This document shows, piece by piece, positions 1 to 6,084 of a stretch of 15,147 bases of DNA. Every line of letters starts with the position of its first letter. Position 1 is the stretch's first letter. Under the pieces are notes generated by a model, which saw only the letters and a list, made by a program, of their open reading frames with translations, was not told where the DNA came from and did not search any database. The DNA lies in NCBI GenBank assembly GCA_035316025.1, contig DATFXL010000002.1, forward strand, positions 1-15,147, in the 5' to 3' direction. The stretch is from JALZAA01 sp035316025. GTDB taxonomy: Bacteria; Actinomycetota; Acidimicrobiia; IMCC26256; JACDBD01. The position numbers and the translations under genes were made by a program.

Positions 1-1005
1 GGCGGGCGCGGCGGCACGCCCGCCGAGGCGCGTGCGTTCGCCCAGGAGCAGGCCCGCTTCGACGTGGACGCGGGCGCGTTCGCGGTCGGCATCGGGATGG
101 TCGGCCCGACGCTGATCGCCCACGGCACCGAGGCGCAGAAGCGGCGGTATCTCCCGGGGTTGCTGCGGGGCGAGGAAGTGTGGTGCCAACTCTTCAGCGA
201 GCCCGGCGCCGGGTCCGACCTCGCCGGCTTGCGGACACGCGCCGTGCGCGACGGCGACGAGTGGGTGGTGAACGGGCAGAAGGTCTGGAGCTCGGGCGCG
301 CACCACAGTGAGCTCGGCATCCTGCTCGCCCGGACAGCTCCAACCGCGCCGAAGCACCAGGGCATCACCTACTTCGTGCTCGACATGGCTTCGCCTGGGA
401 TCGAGGTGCGCCCGCTGCGGCAGATCAACGGGGTGGCGCACTTCAACGAGGTGTTCCTGACCGACGTGCGCGTCCCCGACGACAACGTCGTCGGCGAGGT
501 CAACGGCGGCTGGGGTGTGGCACAGACGACGCTCGGGGCCGAACGGGCCCTGATCGGCGGCGGCGGTGCCGTCGCGTTCCGGGACCTCGCGCGTCTGGCG
601 CGCGACCAAGGCCGTGCCCGCGACCCGCTGCTCCGCCAACGGCTTGCCGATGCGTTCGTCCGCTTCGAGATCCTCAAGTACCTCGGTCGCCGGGCGCAGG
701 CGGCGCAGCGGCACGGCCGCTCGGCGGGGGCGGAGGCATCGGTGCTGAAGCTGGCGATGTCGCAGCACGTGGCGTCGAACGGCGACCTCGCCCTCGCACT
801 CGAGGGCGCGCCCGGGATGCTGCTCCACGGGGACGCGCCCTACGGCGGGTTCTGGCAGCAGAGCTTCATGAACCAGTGGGGCGTCCGCATCGGCGGCGGC
901 ACCGAGCAGGTGCAGCGCAACGTGATCGGCGAGCGAGTGCTCGGCCTGCCACCGGAGCCTCGTCCCGACAAGAGCGTTCCGTTCCGCGAGCTGGCAAGGA
1001 GCTGA
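1..1005 (+). CDS. Acyl-CoA dehydrogenase, FadE family (5' end outside window)
   Basis: The frame is open from base 1, so the N-terminal part lies upstream; about 334 residues are present, ending at TGA 1003-1005. The family oxidises acyl-CoA thioesters at C2-C3 using FAD in the cytoplasm. Visible family signatures are the flavin/substrate loop LFSEPGAGSDLA, the mid-domain beta strands with NGQKVWSSGA, and the C-terminal GGGTEQVQRN segment. That C-terminal segment lacks the Glu that medium-chain dehydrogenases use as base. The Glu in LGAERA is instead at the position used by isovaleryl- and long-chain-type enzymes, so it is the likely catalytic base. The next gene, a FadD17-like CoA ligase, starts 3 nt after this stop, so the two are probably cotranscribed. 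In M. tuberculosis fadD17 also follows fadE genes (fadE26-fadE27), which suggests steroid side-chain oxidation, but this protein does not closely resemble FadE26 and its substrate is an inference. Confidence 0.9.
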   Translation, partial: GGRGGTPAEARAFAQEQARFDVDAGAFAVGIGMVGPTLIAHGTEAQKRRYLPGLLRGEEVWCQLFSEPGAGSDLAGLRTRAVRDGDEWVVNGQKVWSSGAHHSELGILLARTAPTAPKHQGITYFVLDMASPGIEVRPLRQINGVAHFNEVFLTDVRVPDDNVVGEVNGGWGVAQTTLGAERALIGGGGAVAFRDLARLARDQGRARDPLLRQRLADAFVRFEILKYLGRRAQAAQRHGRSAGAEASVLKLAMSQHVASNGDLALALEGAPGMLLHGDAPYGGFWQQSFMNQWGVRIGGGTEQVQRNVIGERVLGLPPEPRPDKSVPFRELARS

Positions 1006-1008
1006 GGC

Positions 1009-2685
1009 GTGGCGGTGGGCGGCCCACCCAGCTTCGCCGACCTGCTGGCGGCGCGGGCCGTCGACGACCACACCGCCGTCCTGTTCGAGGACGAGGTCAT
1101 CCCGTACCGCGATCTCGTGGGCGCGGCGGCGACGCGGGCCGCGCTACTCGGGGAGGCGCGCCAGGACGGGCCGTTCCACGTCGGCGTCCTGCTCGAGAAC
1201 GTCCCCGAGTACCTGTATTGGATCGGCGGGGCGGCGCTGGCCGGCGCGGCCGTCGTCGGCATCAACCCGACCCGCCGCGGTGCCGAGCTCGCCCACGACG
1301 TGCGCCACACCGATTGCCAGCTCGTCGTGACGGACGGCGAGGGCGCCCGTCTGCTCGCGGGGCTCGACCTCGGCGTCGGGGCCGGGTCCATCCTGACCGT
1401 CGACACGCCGGCGTATGACGCGCAACTCGCCGAGTACGCCGGCGCTGCGCCGCCGGATGACCTGCCCGCGCCCGATAGGCCGCTGCTGCTGCTGTTCACG
1501 TCGGGATCGACGAGTGCGCCCAAGGCAGTCGTCTGCAGCTCGGGGCGTCTGGCGGGCGCCGGGCTCACGACGATCAAGATGTTCGAGGTCGACCGCGACA
1601 GCGTGCTCTACGAGGCGATGCCTCTCTTCCACGGCAACGCACTCATGGCGAACGTGACGACGGCCGTGACCGCGGGGGCGACGATCGCGCTGCGCCGCAA
1701 GTTCTCGGCGTCGGGGTTCCTGCCCGACGTGCGCCGGTACGGCGCCACGTACTTCAACTACGTGGGTCGTGCGTTGTCGTACATCCTGGCGGTGCCGGAG
1801 GCACCCGAGGATCACGACAACCGCCTCCGGCTCGGGTTCGGGACCGAGGCCTCGGCGCTGGACCGCCAGCGCTTCGAGGCCCGCTTCGGGTGCCGGTTGA
1901 TCGAGAACTACGGGTCGAGCGAGGGCGTGATTGCCATTGTGCGCATGCCTGGTTGTCCCGAGCAGGCGCTCGGCAAGCCGCGGCCGGGGGAGGGCGCCGA
2001 CGTCGTCGTCATGAACCCGGAGACCGGCGAGGAGTGCGGCCCGGCGAAGTTCGACGACCACGGCGGGCTCGTGAACGGCGACGAGGCGATCGGCGAGCTG
2101 GTACGTCGCGACGGTAACGCCCGGTTCGAGGGGTACTACAACAACGACGAGGCGACCGCGGAGCGCGTACGCGACGGCTGGTACTGGAGCGGTGACCTCG
2201 CGTACCGCGACGCAGACGGCTGGTTCTACTTCGCCGGCCGCAGCGCCGATCGATTGCGTGTCGACAGCGAGAACTTCGCCGCCGCCCCGATCGAGGCCAT
2301 CCTGTCGCGCCTGCCCGGTGTGGTGATGGTCGCGGTGTACCCGGTGCCGGACGCGCGGACGGGCGACCAGGTCATGGCCGCGCTCGAGCTCGGGCCGGGA
2401 GTGGAGTTCTCGGTTGAGGAGTTCGCCGAGTTCCTCGCGGCGCAGCCCGATCTCGGGACGAAATGGGCGCCACGCTACGTCCGCGTGGTCGAGCAGATGC
2501 CGCTCACCGCGAACAACAAGGTGCACAAGCAGCCGCTGCGCGCCGCCCGCTGGGAGACGGACGACGCGGTCTGGATGCGCGACGCCGGCGGGCCGTACCG
2601 GCGGCTAACCGACATCGACGCCGCCGCGCTGCGCGCCGACTTCGAGGCCCACGGTCGCGAGCACGTTCTCCAAACCGGGGGATGA
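1009..2685 (+). CDS. fadD17: FadD17-like steroid acyl-CoA synthetase
   Basis: A 558-residue member of the ANL (AMP-dependent synthetase/ligase) superfamily, which activates a carboxylic acid to its CoA thioester through an acyl-AMP. Seen motifs in order: the phosphate-binding loop TSGSTSAPK (164-172), the A5 motif YGSSEG (301-306), WSGD with the ribose-binding Asp (393-396), the hinge region around GRSADRLRVD (410-419), and the A10 segment LTANNKVHK with probable catalytic Lys504. The stretch RRKFSASGFLPDVRRYGATY (229-248) is characteristic of the FadD17 group, which in actinobacteria activates steroids with side-chain carboxylates. It starts at GTG 1009, 3 nt after the preceding dehydrogenase gene, implying translational coupling. 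A paralogue lies on the minus strand at the right edge of the window. This copy has diverged in the acyl-pocket region (FGTEA and YGSSEGV, against FGNEG and YGSTEGG in the other), so a different side chain may be preferred. Length is somewhat above the roughly 500 residues I recall for mycobacterial FadD17. Confidence 0.88.
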   Translation: MAVGGPPSFADLLAARAVDDHTAVLFEDEVIPYRDLVGAAATRAALLGEARQDGPFHVGVLLENVPEYLYWIGGAALAGAAVVGINPTRRGAELAHDVRHTDCQLVVTDGEGARLLAGLDLGVGAGSILTVDTPAYDAQLAEYAGAAPPDDLPAPDRPLLLLFTSGSTSAPKAVVCSSGRLAGAGLTTIKMFEVDRDSVLYEAMPLFHGNALMANVTTAVTAGATIALRRKFSASGFLPDVRRYGATYFNYVGRALSYILAVPEAPEDHDNRLRLGFGTEASALDRQRFEARFGCRLIENYGSSEGVIAIVRMPGCPEQALGKPRPGEGADVVVMNPETGEECGPAKFDDHGGLVNGDEAIGELVRRDGNARFEGYYNNDEATAERVRDGWYWSGDLAYRDADGWFYFAGRSADRLRVDSENFAAAPIEAILSRLPGVVMVAVYPVPDARTGDQVMAALELGPGVEFSVEEFAEFLAAQPDLGTKWAPRYVRVVEQMPLTANNKVHKQPLRAARWETDDAVWMRDAGGPYRRLTDIDAAALRADFEAHGREHVLQTGG

Positions 2686-2743
2686 CGGTGAACCGGGCCA
2701 TCGCCGCGCCGCGCACTGCGTCGCGGGGACCACAGGCGAGACG

Positions 2744-2757
2744 GCCGACGCGTCGGC
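2744..2757. repeat. 14-bp perfect palindrome between convergent genes
   Basis: GCCGACGCGTCGGC is a perfect palindrome lying between the stop of the synthetase gene (2685) and the stop of the opposing hydrolase gene (2760). As RNA it could form a 5-bp GC stem with a CGCG loop. No U-tract follows on either side, so a bidirectional terminator is only a possibility. Such GC palindromes also occur by chance at this base composition. Confidence 0.3.
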
Positions 2758-2759
2758 AG

Positions 2760-3620
2760 TTAGGGCGCGCTTGACGCGGGCCGAAACCGCTGCACGAACT
2801 GCAACGCCGTGTCCGCTACTTCGCGCCAGCCGTGGTCGATCGTGAGGGAGTGGCCTCGGTTCGGGATCTTCACGATCTCCGTCACGGCGGGGTTGTGCCT
2901 CTGCCGCTTGTAGGCGGCGTGTGCGATTGCCCAGGGCACCGTGTGGTCCTTCTCGCCGTCGATGATCAGGAGCGGGCCGCGTTCGGGGTTCTTCGTGTTC
3001 ACCCTCGCCTCCGTCCACGGGTTGAGGTTCGCGTTGCCCATCTGCGCGAGAGAGATCCCGGAGCCGGCGACGTGGTACGTATCGTAGAGCTCCTCCGCTT
3101 CCTTCTCGTCCAGCGCGTCCGCCCAGCTGTACTTGAACTGGTCGAACGTGAGCGTGATCGCGCGGCCGCGCGTGAGCGGGTTGGCCAAGAACGGGCCCAC
3201 GCCTTTGAGCACGGAGGCCGGCAGGGGCAGCACGCCGCGGAAGACCCCGGGGTCGATCGCCACCGTGACCGCCGAGAGGCCCCGGCCCGCGAGCATCTGC
3301 GCCAGCAAGCCCCCGGTCGAGTGCCCCATCAGCACTGGTTTCTTGTTCAAGGCATTGATGATCTCGGCGGTGTGATCGGCGACCTGCTTCAAGGTCTTGT
3401 TGGCGAGGACGTCCGGGTTCGCCCGGGCCTCTTCAACCGTTGCCGGATCGTCCGGCCAGTCCGGCGTCAGCGGCGCGTAGCCCGCCTGCTTGAAGAAGTC
3501 CGCCCAACTGGCCCAGCTGCTCGGGAGCAGCCAGAGGCCGTGGATGAAGACGACCGGGGTATTGCCAGAGGCGTTGGCCGCCTCGATCTCGCGGTTCTCC
3601 CGCTCGGAAATTGACGCCAT
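2760..3620 (-). CDS. Alpha/beta hydrolase
   Basis: A 286-residue protein with a complete alpha/beta-hydrolase catalytic set: the oxyanion HG in VFIHGLW (His27-Gly28), the nucleophile elbow GHSTGG (Ser101), an acid in IIDGEKD (Asp225) and His257 in PNRGHSLT. A cap-like helical insert lies around residues 125-200. No signal peptide is seen, so it is probably cytoplasmic. The frame stays open upstream, but ATG 3620 is chosen because GGAGGT (3630-3625) lies 4 nt before it and the upstream extension is a Gly/Pro/Arg-rich sequence with no family resemblance. It is divergent from the chs operon across 245 bp. Hydrolases of this type can cut esters, lactones, thioesters or C-C bonds. The motifs do not say which, and a role in steroid catabolism rests only on position. 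The family call is firm; substrate is unknown. Confidence 0.9.
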   Translation of the reverse strand: MASISERENREIEAANASGNTPVVFIHGLWLLPSSWASWADFFKQAGYAPLTPDWPDDPATVEEARANPDVLANKTLKQVADHTAEIINALNKKPVLMGHSTGGLLAQMLAGRGLSAVTVAIDPGVFRGVLPLPASVLKGVGPFLANPLTRGRAITLTFDQFKYSWADALDEKEAEELYDTYHVAGSGISLAQMGNANLNPWTEARVNTKNPERGPLLIIDGEKDHTVPWAIAHAAYKRQRHNPAVTEIVKIPNRGHSLTIDHGWREVADTALQFVQRFRPASSAP

Positions 3621-3634
3621 GCCGACCTCCCGTT

Positions 3635-3660
3635 CGGTCGGAGAAAAGTCTGCCCGACCG
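3635..3660. repeat. 7-bp inverted repeat upstream of the hydrolase gene
   Basis: CGGTCGG (3635-3641) and CCGACCG (3654-3660) form an inverted repeat with a 12-nt spacer, 15 to 40 bp upstream of the hydrolase start. One arm overlaps the proposed -10 element of that gene. It could be an operator for a local regulator or a leader hairpin. The arms are short and GC-rich, so chance occurrence is not excluded. Confidence 0.3.
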
Positions 3661-3662
3661 TA
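3657..3662 (-). promoter_or_regulatory. Possible -10 element for the hydrolase gene
   Basis: TACGGT on the minus strand fits the actinobacterial TANNNT -10 pattern. It lies about 37 nt upstream of the ATG at 3620, which would give a leader of roughly 30 nt containing the GGAGGT site. I see no convincing -35. The call is weak and positional. Confidence 0.25.
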
Positions 3663-3846
3663 TCGAAGTGATTGAGTCGACGTCCTCGCGCGTAGGGGTT
3701 CGTCGCCCACCCGGACTTCCTGTCGAGGGACACGGGCCCGAGCAACGTCGCGGCCGTCGTCGACAGCAACGGCGCGCGCCCCCTCGTCCCCGCCCGCCGG
3801 CGCGGATCCTCCCGGCGGTCCCGGACCGTAAGGTCCCATCCGCGTG

Positions 3847-3852
3847 TAGATT
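3847..3852 (+). promoter_or_regulatory. Probable -10 element of the chs operon promoter
   Basis: TAGATT matches TANNNT and is the clearest -10 in the 245-bp divergent region. Transcription would begin near 3858-3860, only about 6-8 nt before the ATG at 3866, so the mRNA should be leaderless or nearly so. This agrees with the absence of any Shine-Dalgarno sequence. A weak -35 with a GAC core (CGGACC, 3822-3827) lies 19 nt upstream. Confidence 0.45.
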
Positions 3853-3866
3853 TAGAACTCGTTCTA
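3853..3866. promoter_or_regulatory. KstR-type operator
   Basis: TAGAACTCGTTCTA is a perfect 14-bp palindrome that satisfies the KstR consensus TnnAACnnGTTnnA at every fixed position. KstR is the TetR-family repressor of cholesterol catabolism in mycobacteria and rhodococci, released by steroid-CoA intermediates. The site directly follows the likely -10, covers the expected transcription start and ends on the A of the ATG start codon. A bound repressor would therefore block RNA polymerase. It stands immediately before a sterol side-chain operon, which makes a chance match unlikely. I found no second copy in the intergenic regions of the window. KstR itself is not encoded here. Confidence 0.85.
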
Positions 3867-5062
3867 TGTTGCTGGAGTACACCCCCGAGCAGCAGGCGCT
3901 GCGCAAGGAGCTGCGCGAATACTTCGCCCGGCTGTTGACGCCCGAGGTGCGCGCCGAGCTCGGAGAGCCGGGGGAGGGGACCCCGGCGTTCCGGGACCTC
4001 GTGCGGCGGATGGGCACGGACCGGTGGCTCGGGATCGGCTGGCCCACCGAGTACGGGGGTCAGGGGCGCCCGGCCACCGACCAGTTCATCTTCTTCGACG
4101 AGGTGCAGCGGGCGGGGGCGCCGTTCCCGTTCGTGACGCTCAACACGGTCGGGCCGACGATCATGCGGTTCGGCACCGACGAGCAGAAGTCGCTCTTCCT
4201 CCCCGGCATCCTCGCCGGCGAGATCAACTTCGCCATCGGCTACACGGAGCCCGAAGCGGGTACCGACCTCGCGTCGCTGCGCACGCGGGCGGTCCTCGAC
4301 GGCGACGAGTGGGTGATCAACGGCAACAAGGTGTTCACCAGCGGCGCCAACCAGGCCGACCACGTGTGGCTGGCGTGCCGCACCGACCCCGACGCGCCGA
4401 AGCACAAGGGCATCTCGATCATCGTGGTGCCGACGTCGTCGGCCGGCTTCAAGTGCACGCCGATCGTGACCGTCGGTGGGAACACGACGACCGCGACGTA
4501 CTACGACGACGTGCGTGTCCCGAGGGGCAACGTCGTCGGCGACGTGAACGCCGGCTGGCAGCTCATCACGACACAGCTCAATCACGAGCGCGTCGGCCTC
4601 GCCGCCATGGGCGGGCTCGCCCACCGGCTCTGGGACGCGGTGGCCGACTGGTGCCGCGCCACCGACTCGGGCCAGGGCGGAACCGGCCCGGAGAGAACGA
4701 AGATGATCGACGTGCCGTGGGTGCAGATGGACTTGGCGCGCGCCCACGCCCGGCTCGAGGCCATGAAGCTGCTGAACTGGCGGATGGCGGCTGCGCTCGA
4801 CGCCGGGGCGCTGAAGCCGGCGGACTCGTCGTCGGTGAAGGTGTACGGCACCGAGACGCTCGTCGACGTGTACCGGACCCTGCTCGGGGTGCTCGGCGCC
4901 GCCGGCTACCTGCCGGCCGGCTCGCCCGGGGCCGTGCTCCAGGGCGACGTCGAGCGGGCCGGACGCGCTGCCCAGATCAACACGTTCGGCGGCGGCGTCA
5001 ACGAGGTGCAACGGGAGATCATCGCCAGCGCCGGGCTCGGCATGGCCCGTCGGGCGAGGTAG
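3866..5062 (+). CDS. chsE2: Steroid acyl-CoA dehydrogenase, ChsE2 (FadE29)-type subunit
   Basis: A 398-residue protein resembling FadE29/ChsE2, one half of the alpha2-beta2 dehydrogenase that oxidises 3-oxopregn-4-ene-20-carboxyl-CoA at C17-C20. Seen: N-terminus with TPEQQALRKELREYF, the loop AIGYTEPEAGTDLASLRT (Tyr126 onward), the strand motif NGNKVFTSGA, LNHERV with Glu241 at the catalytic-base position of this subfamily, and FGGGVNEVQREII (374 onward). The RxQFGxP motif that single-type dehydrogenases use to bind FAD is missing, as expected for a subunit that shares its flavin site with a ChsE1 partner; that partner is encoded two genes downstream. ATG 3866 is chosen because it matches the family N-terminus and follows the promoter and operator directly; the frame is open further upstream but that part is not protein-like. 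It is the first gene of the operon and probably leaderless. It could be confused with FadE26, but its motifs and neighbours favour FadE29. Confidence 0.9.
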   Translation: MLLEYTPEQQALRKELREYFARLLTPEVRAELGEPGEGTPAFRDLVRRMGTDRWLGIGWPTEYGGQGRPATDQFIFFDEVQRAGAPFPFVTLNTVGPTIMRFGTDEQKSLFLPGILAGEINFAIGYTEPEAGTDLASLRTRAVLDGDEWVINGNKVFTSGANQADHVWLACRTDPDAPKHKGISIIVVPTSSAGFKCTPIVTVGGNTTTATYYDDVRVPRGNVVGDVNAGWQLITTQLNHERVGLAAMGGLAHRLWDAVADWCRATDSGQGGTGPERTKMIDVPWVQMDLARAHARLEAMKLLNWRMAAALDAGALKPADSSSVKVYGTETLVDVYRTLLGVLGAAGYLPAGSPGAVLQGDVERAGRAAQINTFGGGVNEVQREIIASAGLGMARRAR

Positions 5063-5066
5063 CCCC

Positions 5067-6080
5067 GTGGCCACGACGACGGGCACCGACACCGACAAAG
5101 CCGCCTTCGCGGCGCGCCTCACGGAGTACGAAGGGCGAGCGGCGGGGGAGCCGGAGGTCGGCGCCGACCCCGTGAACCAGCCGATGATCCGGCACTGGGT
5201 CGAGGCCGTGGGCGACGGGAACCCGATCTATACGGATCCGCGGGCGGCCGAACGGTCCGTCCACGGGCAGATCGTCGCCCCACCGGTCATGCTCCAGGCG
5301 TGGGTGATGCGCGGCATCCGGCCGCGCCCGACGACGGGTGGGAACGCCCGCGACGAGCTCATGCGCCTGCTCGACTCCGCCGGCTTCACGTCCGTCGTCG
5401 CGACCAATTGCGAACAGGAGTACCACCGCTACCTGCACCTCGGTGACCATCTGTCGACGACGACGGTCATCGAGTCGGTTTCCGACGAGAAGGCGACGGG
5501 GCTCGGCGTCGGCCACTTCGTCACGACGCGCGTCGACTTCCGCGCCGACGACGGCGAGCTCGTCGGGACGATGCGCTTCCGGATCCTGAAGTTCAAGCCG
5601 GGTACCGGCCGATCGACGCCCGAGGCGAAAGAAGAAGAAACAGACGCAGACCGGAAACCGCGACCATTGCGGCCGCGTCCCGCGCTGACCCAGGACAACG
5701 CGTTCTGGTTCGAGGGCGCTCGCCAGCATCGGCTGCTCATCCAGCGCTGCAAGCAGTGCGGCGCGTTGCGGCATCCGCCCCGGCCGATGTGCTCCGAGTG
5801 TCACTCCTACGAGTGGGACGTCGTCGACGCCTCGGGTCGCGGGACGGTGTACAGCTTCGTCGTCAACCACTACCCGGAGGTGCCGGCGTTCGACTACCCG
5901 CTCGCGGTCGGGCTGATCGAGCTCGAGGAGGGCACGCGTCTCGTCGCCAACGTCATTCGCATCGACCCCGGCGAGATCCGCGTCGGCATGCCCGTCGAGG
6001 TCGAGTGGGTCGACCACGATCCCGATCTCTCGTTGCCGGCCTTCCGGCCGGCGGACCGGTCGGCGAAGCAGAGAGCGTAG
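5067..6080 (+). CDS. chsH2: ChsH2: MaoC-like domain fused to DUF35 (hydratase and aldolase subunit)
   Basis: A 337-residue two-domain protein. Residues about 15-180 form a MaoC-like hotdog domain. A charged, proline-rich linker follows (about 185-210), then a DUF35 domain with a rubredoxin-like zinc ribbon (Cys228, Cys231, Cys242, Cys245) and an OB fold. In M. tuberculosis ChsH2 pairs through the first domain with ChsH1 to hydrate the C17 double bond, and through DUF35 with Ltp2 to cleave the product. In the hotdog domain the usual D-x-N-P-x-H hydratase motif reads DGNPIY, with Tyr in place of His, so this half is probably not catalytic and ChsH1 supplies the active site. GTG 5067 begins 4 nt after the preceding stop and the next gene begins 4 nt after this one, indicating coupled translation. 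Domain order, length and neighbours all agree with the assignment. Confidence 0.93.
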   Translation: MATTTGTDTDKAAFAARLTEYEGRAAGEPEVGADPVNQPMIRHWVEAVGDGNPIYTDPRAAERSVHGQIVAPPVMLQAWVMRGIRPRPTTGGNARDELMRLLDSAGFTSVVATNCEQEYHRYLHLGDHLSTTTVIESVSDEKATGLGVGHFVTTRVDFRADDGELVGTMRFRILKFKPGTGRSTPEAKEEETDADRKPRPLRPRPALTQDNAFWFEGARQHRLLIQRCKQCGALRHPPRPMCSECHSYEWDVVDASGRGTVYSFVVNHYPEVPAFDYPLAVGLIELEEGTRLVANVIRIDPGEIRVGMPVEVEWVDHDPDLSLPAFRPADRSAKQRA

Positions 6081-6084
6081 CGAA

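Noticed and set aside
1..63. A possible true start at GTG 64 for the first dehydrogenase
   Set aside because: The frame is open to base 1 and the visible part begins in mid-family, so the gene is cut by the window edge rather than truncated in nature.
1144..2526. A long minus-strand open frame opposite the first FadD17-like gene
   Set aside because: Low-complexity Arg/Val/His-rich translation with no domain. It is a shadow of the ligase gene, which carries all ANL motifs.
3611..3865. An N-terminal extension of chsE2 through the divergent region
   Set aside because: The translated extension is Arg/Pro-rich without family similarity, and the promoter and KstR site lie within it.
3467..5122. 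A long open frame on the minus strand opposite chsE2, about 550 codons
   Set aside because: It mirrors the third-position GC bias of the real gene, is very rich in Arg, Ala, Gly and His with no motif, and overlaps both chsE2 and the hydrolase start region. The plus-strand frame has clear family motifs.
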